Shown: one piece after another, positions 34,506 to 46,481 of the stretch
Numbering within the stretch: the first letter of the stretch is position 1
How the letters are laid out: every line of letters begins with the position of its first letter
Assembly: GCF_020740795.1 (NCBI RefSeq)
Contig: NC_067282.1
Coordinates: 148,662,858 to 148,726,857 of the forward strand
Source of the DNA: Apus apus
Taxonomy: Eukaryota; Chordata; Aves; Apodiformes; Apodidae
DNA: 64,000 bases
Direction: 5' to 3'
Notes under the pieces: generated by a model
Database searches by the model: none
What the model was told of the DNA's origin: nothing
The model's input: only the letters and a program-made list of their open reading frames with translations
Program-made: the position numbers and the translations under genes

Positions 34506-37500
34506 CTGAAAAAAAAAAGAAAGTATTTATTCAAGCATTAAAATATTTTAACTCTACAGAAGTTACAAGATACTGGTTTAAATTTTCAGATCACCCACTA
34601 TCTTTCCAAAGCAAGTATTTGTAGAAATGCCATCTCCTCTAACATTCAACTGCCTAAGTTGAAAGAAATTATAAGATAAAAAGGGAAAGTTGGTGGGTGA
34701 AGAAGTTTCACAAGCCAGTGTACATTCTGGTGGGAGAAAGAGACAGCAATGTGAGCTGTAAGGGAATTGGTGAGGGCTTTTGCCTTTTTAAAGCCCAGAA
34801 AGTCATAATCTTCAGGCAGATACTGTGTGCAGCCCTAGACATTCAGAGGTCTTGAAAGCTGCAGGGCTCCAGACAAACATATTTCTGCAAGGTGCAAGAG
34901 GAAGCACAAAGAGAACCCACATGGTGCACTGTGGGTTCCCTGCTGTTCTTCTCACTCTATGCTAATGAGAAGGAGCATGGGGAAAAAAAAGGAAAAAAGC
35001 TCTCAGCCTTTGAAACTCTATCAGAGGTGGTAAACCCAAAGCAGGATTCTGAGTAGCAAAGGCCTTATGCGTTGACAGTCCCTGCCCTCCAACCTCATAG
35101 AAAGATGACAAACCAGTACTGATACGTGCAATTAAAAAGCATGTCAATTTAAAATCATAACAACTGATTTTTCTCTGAAGGAAACAAACAAATTACGTTA
35201 AATATAAAGAGCTACTATATACGTAATAAAACCTGCAATATCAAGGAAAGAAGGCAGTAACGAAACTCAGACCAATTAGTCTAAAATACTTTAAATTAGT
35301 CTAATATGAAAAGAAATCTAAAGTACTGTATTCATAAATATGGCATACTAAAATGCAATTAACATTAAGGGAAAATAAATATTAGGAGTTAGGTTAATTA
35401 AACTAAAGGTACTAAGATACTTACTTTAATTTTGCATGAGGTGTAGGTTGGCAAATATTTCCTGAAAGACAGGTTGTTCTGATGTGTAATAACCACTAAA
35501 ACATAACCATTTGATCAATAATAACCCTAGATTTGGTCATTTTGCTTTGATTTCTGCAAATCATACAACTACAATTTTTCATCTTCTACGTTTATTGTGA
35601 CTTAATGTGCATTTGTTTCTACTTTAAAATTGCCATCATGGTAGAAAATTAAACAATTGTATATTTGCAGTATCCTGTAATTTGACATTTCCTCCATCAC
35701 AAGCCGCTTTACCTTCTTAACTTCTCATGTTGTGATAAGTTATAGTAATTTACTAAAAGAATAGTCTTAATTTGACTTGAAGGTTTGTTGACTTGGATAT
35801 TTATTACTAGACTCTATACAAGTAAATGATTGGCATAAACAAAGAAACAAAGGTCAGGCAGACTACATCAGCATGATGTGGCATAACACCATTCCACAAG
35901 CTCAAGACACTGCCTGTGCAAAGCTATGAAAACATATGTTTACAGACTGCAGGAAATAAAAATAGTTTAGGTTTGGAGGATTGTTAATCCACGCTTCTTA
36001 AGAAAATTTGGCTCTTACGATCATACCATTTATATCATGTTCCCTATACTTCCCCTCCCTCCACTTCAGTGTTTCTAATTAATCCGATATTTCTGGTGAA
36101 ATTTCAGATAGATTTGACAGAGTAAAGGTGTCAAAACTTAGTAACTAACAGCCTTAGAAGTGATCCAGATTTGTGCCCTGGCTGTAAGGCATCTCCAAAC
36201 ATTGGTTAGGACAATTCACTCATATGCAACCACAGCATGTTCACTTCAAAAGTCCTGCTGCTCATGGAATTGTTTTCATTTTTTATTGAGTAAAGAGATG
36301 ACTTAGACACAACCTGAAGATTTTTCCCTCTACCAATTGCTTTATCCAAGGGAGCTCTGACCAAGAAATTAATATTTTTAAATGACAGTGGAGTTTATCG
36401 CTTGATTTATAAAGAAGTTTTGCAAGATAAAGCAATCTTTTTCCCACAACACCACAAGAGAAATTTAAGTAACCAAGACTCCAGCAATAACTTTTGCCAT
36501 TCTGTAGCAGACTGTGCTACCTTGAACTTCCCAGTGTAAGTGCAGAAAAACTCGTAGGCCTCAATTCTGTCTTCTGCATGCTTTAATTAGGAATAACAAA
36601 AACACTTTTGCTGTTGTCCCAGAGGAGCTCTAACCACAGACCAAAATGACTAAGTGCTACAGAAAGACAGAACAAGATGCAATTTTGTTTCTTCTTGGCC
36701 CAAAGGTGGCATTAACTAAGTAAAAGAAAAGAATGGTACATTAAGAAAAAGACAAGCAGAAGCAGATGTATCATTAAACCAGCAAACTATTACCAACTTC
36801 TATGACAACAGCAAAGAGCTTTATAGAAGGATTAAGAGCAATACAAGAGAACAGAAGTTAACAGAAGTTGAGGAAAAATACATCTTCAGGAAAGGTATAA
36901 CCTATAGGGTGCTGGAGGTTGCCAATTTATTTATGACAACGGGAAGTGGCACACTACTCAGGAAGCCTGCAGAAGCAAAAGCTTTGGATCACTTCAGCCA
37001 GCTGAGTTTCAGCTGGTCACAAGAAACATCTAGATTATAGGAACTTTATGACAGAATTCAATCATGGGATGTAAAATTAAGATGTAAAATTGTCCGTGAT
37101 GAAAGACACGTACTGAGACCCACAGCAACTTCACTGGGTTTTTTGGGGGGTGGTGGTATTTTTTGTGAGGAGAAGTGGAGGAGTAACAAATGCAGGATTT
37201 TGTTTCACAGGGAAATACATGGAGAAAATTTCCCAATAGCTTTAACATGGCAGAGTCTGAGTCTCATCGTGGTTTCTCAAATAGGTCTTTCAGTCACATC
37301 ACCAGAGTGCTAGACCAGTGACTCATGGAAATTATCCATTGCTCTGGAACTCCAGCCAAAAATATTTGGATTAATTATTCATATTTTTCTAACATATGGA
37401 ATTTTATCCTTTCAGATTTTTACCATGGGTTTGTTTTTTTTCTTTTTTTAAAGAAGTAAATCTTTAGGGAAGACTGTGGTTTCATTGAAAATGAGAAAGT

Positions 37501-40500
37501 GTTAAAAATAGAAATGGCATTTTAAAAAAAAGAGGAACAGAAAAAATTTTTGGTTGGCATGGACAGCTAACAGCTGAAATAGTACAGAGCAGTTTGGATG
37601 ACAGTTACTTTGGCTTTTCCTACCAAAAAGACTTGGAATGACAAAAAGTGAGCTAATGATAAATGCCTGAAAAATGAGAACTCAGAAAGACTAACTGAAA
37701 AATATCCTATACAGTGAAGAGTAATTACTTCCTCAGAGCAAACAGAGAGGACATAACTAAGAAGCCTTCTGAATGTAACTATTCATTTCTAAAAACCTGT
37801 TTCAACCAAGATAATTTTCCAAATGTCATCTGATGCAATAATTTTATCCTGAGTTACAGGATGGCTAATATTGCTGTATCTTTAGGAGCAGTTTGTTCGT
37901 TGGTTTTTTTTTTCTAAAAAATGCAACAAACCATCTAAGGAACAGTATTACCTCAGGGACAAGAACTACCTAAGAAACTTTATCATTGACTAGAACAATG
38001 CAAATTGCTCCAGTAACTCATATGATGAAAAGGAGGTTAAAAATCTCAAAAATCCCATCCACATTTTCTGTAGGAAGTGGACACAAGTGAATCTGGTTTC
38101 ATGCCATATAATCAGGAGGTTACAGAGAAAGGTGAAGTACTAAGAAAAGAAAAAGAAAGAGACAAAGATCCTTTGAGAAGCCAGGAATCAGCCTCAATTT
38201 CATCCTACTTGGCATGTTATATATGAAATGAAAGGATACTTTGTCCCTACAAGCAAAATAATGAGCTATGCCCAGACCACGAGTATAATAATTTCCACTT
38301 CTTCTTTGTTTTCTAAGTACCTATTTTTAATAGTTTCTTCTTTTCCTTCACACATAAAAATTACTGTGTTTTGCTTTCTTTCTCAATGCTGCAAACATAA
38401 ACAAGCATAAACAAATAGTCCTGCAAACATACACAAAAAGGAAATATAGCCATACCCTGCTGTTTGCTGAAAACATGCTCCTGAAAAGTGAGACACTGCA
38501 CCATTTGATAGATTAACAATCCAATTTTCCCCATAACAATTAATACAATTCATACACAGAGCAATTAAAAAAATACACACAGAGACAGCAGATGCAATGT
38601 GGAAAACGGACAAGCAGAAGCAGATGATGTGGAAAATAGGACCAAGAGCTGGAAGAGATGCTGACTTTTGGAAATGGATAGCTGCTTTAGAAAAATCTCA
38701 GATACCTCAGCTCTGAAGCTGAACACCTGACCATTATCGTATTTTTCCTTCACCTTTGATTGGCTTGATAGGTTTTGATTCATCTGTGGAAGATGAAAAT
38801 AACAAAGAAAATGTAACTGTTTGGGAAGAAGAAGGGAAAACACCCTTTATTATTACCCAAACAAAATGCAACATTGCTTCAAACATGCTCGTGATTCTGT
38901 TCTCAAGAACACGGGAAAGAGATGCTTCTTCCATACTTCCCTTAGGAACATCTGGCACTAGCAGGATTAAGGGACTGGATTCTACTGCTAAATTTGACCA
39001 TTTAATGATTAGACTGCTGATAATCTATTTAAGCATGGGAAAAAAAAAAAAAAAAATTTAAATCACCATGCTTTTTTAAGTACTTCCAAAAAAGGGGAAG
39101 GGGGAAGAGTGGTGAATCATTGAGTATGAAACTTTTGTAGAGTCAGCATTACGACAGGCTAAACCAAGTCTAAGAAAAGTAAATTGTTTCATAGTCTAGC
39201 TAACAAAACCAAAAGGTAACCCTTATCTGAATAATACTAAGGGCTTTTACCCTCAGCAATCTAATCACACTTCAGTCAAAACCCGTTTTTCCTAAAAGCT
39301 GCAGATATTTTAAACAGGTAATCTTTCAAAGCAAGAATAACTTCTAAGCAGTCTACAGTGAAACACAATAGCTTAAATATGCCTGCCTGAGAAACAACTC
39401 TCAGTACAAGAACGAGCTTTGGAAAGGGATATTCAGGAAAGTAATATGAAACATTAATGAAATACTGAGCTTTAATATTTTGCAATAATAAGCAAAGATG
39501 AGGCTGGATTATTTTCTGGCTTCAGAGATGTAGCTGGACTCTTTGCAGGGAAAGGATGAGAGGTAGTGGGCACAAGTTGCAACACAAGGAAATTCCATTT
39601 AAGCAGAAGCAAAAGCTTTGTTTTACCATGTGAGTGGCTGAACATTGGTCCAAACAGCTTATGGACTCTCCATCCTTGCTGATATTCGAAACTCAACTGC
39701 ACATGGCCCTAAGCAACCTGCTCTTCTTGACCCTACAATCAGCAGAAGTCCTCACTGTGACCAGTCCATTTCTAGAGATGTCTTTTGATCTCAACAATTC
39801 TGACATTCTATGAAGTTTGAAATCTGAGGGTTTGGGGGGCTTTTTTTAAGTTCAGAAAGGTGACACATGGATCTGCATGGCCTCTTCTCCACTATTGTGC
39901 CCTGCATACATAGAAGCTCCCAGTATCACACTGACATCCTTATTACAGCTGTGGCTAATCATTTACATCTTTGTACCCTGGTGAACTTATCAACAGAAAG
40001 TGAAAGCTACATTATATAATCTCAGCACATATAGCAAGTAAACAAACAGACTGTACTATCATTAACCATTTTGTAGAATCTGGAACCCCAGGTGGTGCAC
40101 TGGACTTAGTTTATTTATACTACACACTTAATGTTTGGTATTGAAGACTGGAAAACATGCTGAAATTTAACAAATTTTGCGTGCAAAGCAGATATATGGG
40201 CATTACAATCCATTTCCTATGTGTTATGCAGTAAACTGGTTGATGTGGTGTTTACTGTCTGGCAGTTGTAGGTCAAATGAACAGCAAAAGAAATAAAAGA
40301 AAAAATAATGAGAGGATAAAAACAGATTAAAGAACTTCCAGATGCCTTCTTGAATACAAGCAACTTAAAGAGCTACCAGCCTCAGGCCCACTTTCAGACA
40401 AGTTTGAGATGGCTGCACTGCACTTCCTGAACCTGGTGGCTTTCGACTCTGCCCCCCAGGAAGAGAAGAGCAGCTGTCAGAAAACATTTGGTTTGCCTCT

Positions 40501-42151
40501 GTACTTTTAAGGCAACTCAGAAGAGACCAAAACAGTGCCAGAAACAAGGAAGCCAGGCTGTGAAACGTGGTTACCCTGTAAAATCGCCCAAATGGAACAC
40601 CAAGTCAAAAAATACCAGGCAAATCCCATCTGGCCCATCAAAAGCAGGTGGGAAAGTTTGAAATATAAGAAATTAGGCACTCCTACAGATTAAATAGCCA
40701 AGAGGTACTTACCAGGATGAGTTCTAAGTGTACTGTTTGGGATCCTGATTATAGGTTTCTACTGTCATCACCAAGGAGGGATGAATTGCTTATTAACTCA
40801 GGCACTAAGATATAGACTTCACATTGTTTTTTGTGGATAATATCCTAAGGAATTTGAAAAGAAAATTATAAACTTATTTTTCCTTCATACTGTACTATTT
40901 ATGACTCTAGTTTCACAATCTCTTTAAGGCAGTGGATGTAGGGAATGCTGCCAAAACAGGTCTTCCCACCTGCTCTCCTATTTCTATCAGCATTACTGAA
41001 ATGGTAAAGTGAGGCTATCTTAGGATGTCTACCAAAGACAGCTAGGACTTTACCTGGAAAACATACATGGGCAGACTTTTTTTTCAGGTATTTATGTTTT
41101 GTTCCTAACACCCAGGAATAAACAATTATTGTAATTCCATTGATCAGACCCTGGCTAATGTCCTGTGGTCTGGGATCAAATGCAAGTGAGGAAGACACAC
41201 AACTGCATCCTGGGCAGTGAAGCAGGGGGAGGGAATTTTAATATCCACTGAAATCAAAGAAAGAGACACAGCTACAACTTGAACTTCACTGAAAATTAAT
41301 GACGGAGTAGAAAGTAGAGCAGAGCAAATAACAAAAAGCTCCTGTGTTTTGGCAGAGAAGTATGAAAAGAGCATAAATGCACCATCACACGTCTATTACA
41401 ACGCTTAGAAGCAAAGCAAAAAGAGGTGCTCGCTGAGGTCTGTATGTGTGCTGTACGGGTACAGGTTCCGTGCTCGCCTAGCAGCTGCCTCTGCGGTGAC
41501 AGATTCTGGCACACTGCTATAGGTGCAAAGGTGAGAAAAGAAACGCGAGCACACGGGGATGTACAGGGTGCCCGGGAATAAGGGCCACGGGAAGCGCTGG
41601 CCAGATCCTGTGCACACACGGAGAAACTAAAGAAAAGGCTCATTGTCCGGGCTACCTGAAGCAGCGCAGAACGACGCGCACACGATGGAAGCAGCCGCGG
41701 GGGCTCGAGGAGCGCAGGGCACCCCTCGGCAGCCGTGGGCCGGGCGCAGGACACCCGGGCAGGCCGGCGAACCTGCCCCGGCGCCGGGGGGGGCTGGAAA
41801 GAGGGCGCGGAGCGGGTGTGCGAGGGCGGGCGGCGGCATCAGGGCCCGGAGAGCGGGAGGCGGGAGGGGACGAGCCTTCCCGCAGCCGGCAGGACAGGGC
41901 TGTCCCGCCTGCCCCGCAACCCGGCGGCACCCCCGGCACTGCGGCTGGGGCGGGCGCGGCGCTGCCCGGGGGCGCCGCGCCCGGCAGCCCCGCCGCTCCC
42001 GAGGAAACTTTCCCGCCCGCCGCCCACACCGGCCCCGCCGCCTCCCTCGCCCCGCGGCGGCAGGTCGGCAGCTCGCCCGGGAGCCCCTGGCCTCGCCGGC
42101 TCCCCCCTCTGCCGCCCCTGCGCAACCCCTTGGGCCGCGCCTTCCCCTCAC
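34506..42151. other. Probable SLC41A2 5' intron, no coding gene
   Basis: About 7.6 kb between the CpG-island donor (42,152/42,151, minus) and the acceptor at 34,506. I saw no convincing exon and no CR1 copy, which is unusual for this window. A run of A sits at 39,041-39,055. Confidence 0.5.
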
Positions 42152-42660
42152 CTGGGCCGGGGCGCCGCGGGCAGCGGCCGGGGGTCCCGCTGCATGGCTG
42201 CGGAGGGCGGGGCGGCGGGCGGCGGCGGTGACAGCGGCGGGGCTAGGTGAGCGGCGCGGCCACGGAGCAGGCGCGGAAGCGGCGGGAGGGAGGGAGGGAG
42301 AGCGGCCCCCGCGATGATGTGGCCCGTGATGCGCAGCAGCCGCCGCGGGCACCGGCCGCTCAGGGGGCCGATCCTTCGCCAGCCCCGGGCTGAGGGGCGC
42401 GGGCGGGACGGGGCAGGGCCCGAGCCCCTCGTCGCTCGCAGCCCGGCCCGACCCCGCTGGGCTCGCTCCTCGACTGCGAGGGACGCGGAGGGGAGAGCGG
42501 CGGGGACCCGCCGGGCTCCCGTGCCCTCGTGAGCCGCCTCGGCAAGCCCTGCGCTCGGGGGGCACGTTCAGCCCGGCCCGGCTCCCCCGCCGCGGCCCGG
42601 CCGGTGCTTGGCAGCCCGGGAGAAGGAGAGCGGGGCCTCGGCCGCCGCTTGCAGCAGCTT
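41640..42660. promoter_or_regulatory. SLC41A2: CpG island, probable SLC41A2 promoter
   Basis: About 1 kb of very GC- and CpG-rich sequence in an AT-rich region. It lies upstream of SLC41A2 and contains a strong minus-strand donor (CCCAG|GTGAGG at 42,152/42,151) that would close a noncoding first exon. NRF1-like TGCGCA words occur (for example in 'gatgcgcagcagcc'). Long open frames on both strands here (up to 408 codons) are composition artefacts. Confidence 0.75.
42152..42300 (-). other. SLC41A2: Candidate SLC41A2 noncoding exon 1 (3' edge only defined)
   Basis: The only firm boundary is the donor CCCAG|GTGAGG at 42,152/42,151. The 5' end (transcription start) is a guess. It is placed because the first coding exon has an upstream acceptor and this is the nearest CpG-island donor on the same strand. 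Confidence 0.4.
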
Positions 42661-44189
42661 GCTTGGCGGCGGGGCAGGCGAGTCCGCGTTTTCTGCTGAC
42701 TCCAGGCTCTCGGCTGCCGGGACGTTCTGGTTCTGTCCTGCAGCTTGGCTGGAAGCAGCCTCCGCAGAAAGCGATTTTGCGAAGCGTTTGGGTCTGTGGG
42801 AATATTCCTGCTCTCGCCCAGCTGGGCCGTGTTGTGCTGTCCGCACGCAGCACCGGGTGCTTCGATACCAGCCGGGAGGCAGCTGCCTGTGTGGAGCTGC
42901 ATGTGGAGGCAGAGCCTTCCTGGGCCCTGTCGGTCAGTCCTCAGAGCTCTGTGAGGCACACTTGGTCTTAACGCCCTGAAACAGCCAAGCCAGCTAAACC
43001 CGTGCTATTATCATCATTACTAGTAAGGTTCTTCAGTTGTTGCTTGACGCTCCTAAGTAGTGTGGATGCCTAAGTAGAAGGTGAAAGAGAAGAAAGAGGA
43101 AGGAAAGACAACCAAGGATGTAATGATGGTGAGAGCAGCCAAGTCTACAGCATCCCTTCTCCTATCTGTAGGCAGAACAAAAGACAGCACGGGCAAGAGG
43201 CCAAGTGTCTGCCCAAAGCTGGAGCTGGCTGCTGTGGGTATCTGTGGAAAAGTAGCAATTTAAGCACAAGAGAATGTGTTTGCAGGACTGGGGCAGAAAA
43301 GAAATAAATCTGCTCTACGCCTGTGAAATATACAGTATCATTTGGACTCTTGAGTCAATACTGCATGAAATGACTGAAGCAGCCCAAAGCTCTGAGCTAT
43401 TCAGTGGTGAATGCTCTCTCAAACCTGGATTTAGTGGTAATTCGAGCTACAGACGCTGTTGTCTCCGCACCACAGTGACAACCACAGGTATCCATGCCTT
43501 GTGTGTGCACAGGTGTCCTGCAGCGCGGCCACATAGCTGGGCCAGCTTGCAAGATGGATAAAGATCTGCCTCCTGTTGCCAACAGGTTCAAATATGAACT
43601 TGAGGTTTGGGAATAGTGCCCCAGGACGCTGTTTCTGGCTTTTCTAAGTGCTTGTCTGGTGATCTTGAGCAATTATTTCATCACTCCCTATTACAGGTTC
43701 CTTGACAGTATAATGCCCCTCCCTCCATTGAAATCACCCATGGGTGAAATAGATTATTTGAGATTCACACACTGTTTGGGCTGCATGCAAACTCAGAAAG
43801 ACTCACTTGTTATGGCCCAAGGCAAAAACCTCAGTCCTCGTGATTTTTCAGTCTTCAAAGACTAGCAAGAGGATTTTTCTGGGAACCTGCAATTCTGGAG
43901 CACAGTTGAGTAGAAAGGTGTGGGCCAGGTAGGAAATTCAGCACAATGCACCTAGGGCAACAGGTGGCCTGGGGGGGTGGCCAGGTACGCTGGCCCGGGC
44001 CCATCTGTCAGGAAAACAACAGCATGGTCTCTGGCTGGAGGCCGTGCAGAAGAAGATTTGTCTCTTACTCCTTTATATATTCGAATTCTAAAATACGGAG
44101 ATCTGGGTGTTCTGGGAGGGTTTTCTTTGTGTGTGCTTGGGGTTTTATTTATTTATTTGCTTGGTTTTGTTTATTTGCAATGAGGGCAC
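42661..44189. other. Intergenic region between the two CpG islands
   Basis: Moderately GC-rich spacer between the divergent SLC41A2 and NOPCHAP1 promoters. Short frames exist on both strands with no family resemblance. Confidence 0.5.
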
Positions 44190-44356
44190 ATAGAGAGCTG
44201 GTGGGGGCCCCACCCATGGAGACATTCAAGGTCAGGCTCGATGGGGCTCTGAGTAATCTGTTCTCGTGTGAGATGTCCCTGCTTATTGTAGGGGGGTTGG
44301 ACTAGATGACCTTTAGAGGTCCCTTCCAACACAAGACATTCTATGATTCTATAAAC
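44190..44356 (+). mobile_element. CR1 LINE 3' end fragment
   Basis: 'ggagacattcaaggtcaggc', 'ggggttggactagatgacct' and the terminal 'cattctatgattctat' identify a short 5'-truncated CR1 end in the intergenic region. Confidence 0.93.
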
Positions 44357-44916
44357 ATTAAGAATTGAAAAATAAATAAATAAGGTGTTTCCTACTAGAG
44401 CATCACCTACCTGATTACTTTTTTTTTCCCCCCTCATTTTTGGCTTGGACTCTCACAAGCCCTTCAGTTCTCCTTTTACAGTTCTCACCTTTTCCAGGTG
44501 ATAAACAGATGGAGAGCAAAAAAACTGCAGCTCAAATCTTGGCTAACAGCTTGACTGATGCCAACTGAACTTGAGGACTGTGAGAGCTTCTTTTCCAAAA
44601 GGTAATTAAGCTTCCCTCGCCGCCTGAAACTTAACGTTAGGTGCGCTGGTCAGATCCCGGTAACGAAAACGGGATCATTTAGGAGAAGGGCAGCTGCGGG
44701 CAGCCCTGCCAGGACCGTCATCAGCCCGCAGCCCGTCCTCACCCTCTCCTCCAAGCCATGGGACCAACTTTCCACGCCAAATCCTTTCACAGAGATCGTT
44801 TCCGTATGTGTAAGGTGAATTCTTCCCCTTCCTGCCCCGGTAGCCGGGAGCAGACTCACCGGGGTTTGTGCGGGTCCCGCCGCCCCCCCCAGCCCCGCCG
44901 CCCCCGCTCCTCCCGC

Positions 44917-44931
44917 CCGCCAGGGGGCGCT
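44917..44931 (+). promoter_or_regulatory. CTCF-type binding motif
   Basis: CCGCCAGGGGGCGCT matches the CTCF core consensus CCASYAGRKGGCRSY at all but the flexible third position (G for A, commonly tolerated). It sits 52 nt upstream of the NOPCHAP1 start codon. Motif match only. Confidence 0.7.
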
Positions 44932-44962
44932 GCCCCGCACGCAGCCTGCCCGCCCCGCAGCC

Positions 44963-44970
44963 ACTTCCGG
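44963..44970 (+). promoter_or_regulatory. NOPCHAP1: ETS/GABP-type motif
   Basis: ACTTCCGG, the core site of GABPA/ELK-class factors, lies 13 nt before the NOPCHAP1 ATG. It is common in promoters of housekeeping and ribosome-biogenesis genes, which suits a snoRNP assembly factor. Confidence 0.6.
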
Positions 44971-44982
44971 GCGGGCGGGCGC

Positions 44983-45052
44983 ATGGCGGGGCCCGGCGGC
45001 GCGGCGGGCCCGGCCGCCTCCCGGGAGCTGCTGGCCGTGGGCTGCCGAGGAG
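44983..45052 (+). CDS. NOPCHAP1: NOPCHAP1 coding exon 1 (residues 1-23 plus one base)
   Basis: The ATG at 44,983 opens MAGPGGAAGPAASRELLAVG and CRG. The donor is GGAG|GTGAGC at 45,052/45,053, phase 1. The SRELLAVGCRGG part aligns with human SKELLTAGSDGRGG, which supports this start and frame. The context 'gcgcATGG' is a good Kozak at +4. Confidence 0.88.
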
Positions 45053-45215
45053 GTGAGCGGCTCCGGCGGGGCGGCGAAGCCGGGCGGAGCGGCGGGAGAT
45101 GCTCTTCGGGCTGAGCTGGGCCGCTCGCTTGCCTTTCGGCCCGGCGCCGGGCCCGGCGCTGTGGGGACTGGGCCCGGCGGGGACTGGGCCCGGGCTGCCC
45201 GGGAGGAGCGAGCGG

Positions 45216-45275
45216 GGCTCGGCTCGGCTCGGCTCGGCTCGGCTCGGCTCGGCTCGGCTCGGCTCGGCTCGGCTC
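45216..45275 (+). repeat. (GGCTC)12 pentanucleotide repeat in NOPCHAP1 intron 1
   Basis: Twelve perfect tandem GGCTC units, 60 nt, start 164 nt after the exon 1 donor and lie inside the CpG island. It is open in several frames on both strands (Leu-Gly-Ser-Ala-Arg and Ala-Glu-Pro-Ser-Arg repeats), which explains the long chance ORFs here. A pure array this long is likely to be length-polymorphic. Confidence 0.97.
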
Positions 45276-46019
45276 GTGGTGAGCCTGCGGGCAGCCCGGG
45301 GAGGCTCTCCAGGTCACCCGAGCGCTGGTACCACATGCTTTATCGCATCCCGCGTGGTGTGAAGAGCCGCCGTTTCCCCGGGCGCTGCTGCTGCAGGGAG
45401 AAGTAAATACGGGCGGGGAAAAAAAAGCCCTAAAACGTTAAATTAGGGTCGACGGTCATAATGACATTTCTGTAGGGATTTAAAAAAAAAACAAAACAAA
45501 ACAAACCAGAAATAAAGCTTCTCTTTAGTTCAGGATAAAGGGCTGATGGCTGCGTTGGCGATAATAACTAACGTGTCTAATTAATGTAGGTTTTCCCAAA
45601 GTCATTTGGATTTTACGCTTCTACTCATACAAATAGTTAACTTAGGTGATTAGCACCACAGTTTGTGGCCTGCCTTCATTGATTGCCACCACAGTCACAC
45701 ACGTGACATGAGGGAAGGGATTTTAATCCGTGTAATTAGCAGGGATTATGTTGTGCTCTGGGGTATTACAGGTAGTTTCGTTGTGCGTTTGTAATTGGTG
45801 TTAGAGAAATCTTTAATAAAGACTTTGGAAACAGTGGGAGCCTGTAAGAAGTAACCTGCACCTACAGAGGTGCATGTAGCCGAGTTGTTTTCCAAGCACT
45901 GCAATTACACATGATAATTAGAGAACTAGTTAGCTAAAGCACTTTCTGCTGCTCGTTCTTGTTATTACCTGGTATCTGCAATTGTAGAGGTAGGGATGAT
46001 AGAGAGAATTATCCTCCTC
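45276..46019. other. NOPCHAP1 intron 1
   Basis: The rest of the first intron, falling from GC-rich to AT-rich. No gene seen. Confidence 0.6.
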
Positions 46020-46165
46020 AGTCCTTTTAGTATTAGATTATGACTCCATTGCCCTGAATTTGTCTGATTCTGTGTTGAACCAGCTGATCCCATCTGCTTT
46101 CACAGCCTCTTGTGGTAGGAAGTTGTAGACATTCATTGCGTGCTACAAACGTAAACACTGGGGTG
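46020..46165 (-). mobile_element. Probable ancient CR1-like LINE remnant
   Basis: 'cctgaatttgtctgattctg', 'gctttcacagcctcttgtgg' and 'gaagttgtagacattcattg' recall the old amniote CR1-like 3' text ('gaatttgtccgattcc', 'ttcacaacatcctgtggcaatgagttccac'). It is decayed and lies in NOPCHAP1 intron 1. Confidence 0.4.
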
Positions 46166-46344
46166 TCTGCTCCAAACAGACATCAATGAACAGTATTTGC
46201 AGGAAAGGAGACTGGAATTCCTGGAGGCAGAGACAGCCTTGTTGTAGAAAGGTGAAAAAGTGGTGACAAGAAGAGAGCATCCCAATTAAAATGTGATATT
46301 TGCTGTTGATGTATGTAAACATTCAAATAATTATTTGTTTCCAG

Positions 46345-46431
46345 GGCTGGAAGAAACGTTGTTGATTAGTTCAAAATGTAGCAGCAAGAAGGCCACCACT
46401 TTACAGACCATGAGGATGCCAAGAAGTAGTG
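46345..46431 (+). CDS. NOPCHAP1: NOPCHAP1 coding exon 2 (residues 24-52 plus one base)
   Basis: This 87-nt exon starts after GTTTCCAG and ends AGTG|GTAAGT. It encodes GLEETLLISSKCSSKK, then ATTLQTMRMPRSS, aligning with human RLLINSQPKSRKTSTLQTVR. Phase 1 at both ends. It is too short and too diverged to be obvious by ORF length; its phase and position fix it. Confidence 0.88.
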
Positions 46432-46481
46432 GTAAGTAGCACTTTGTTAGTGGAGCAGTGTCAAGCAGTATGTCACATCTT

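Larger units (their letters stand above)
44830..45310. promoter_or_regulatory. NOPCHAP1: CpG island, NOPCHAP1 promoter
   Basis: Dense GC/CpG sequence spanning the NOPCHAP1 first exon (44,983-45,052). GC boxes (gggcgggcgggc) lie just upstream of the start codon, with a CTCF-type and an ETS-type motif. It is TATA-less, typical of a housekeeping gene. Confidence 0.85.

Noticed and set aside
41627-42853. A 408-codon minus ORF and several long plus ORFs in the first CpG island
   Set aside because: They are Arg/Pro/Ala/Gly-rich in every frame and on both strands, which is expected from GC-rich sequence lacking stop codons. No family resemblance.
44650-45406. Long ORFs with Leu-Gly-Ser-Ala-Arg or Ala-Glu-Pro-Ser-Arg repeats
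   Set aside because: They are translations of the GGCTC microsatellite and the surrounding CpG island. Only the NOPCHAP1 exon here is supported.
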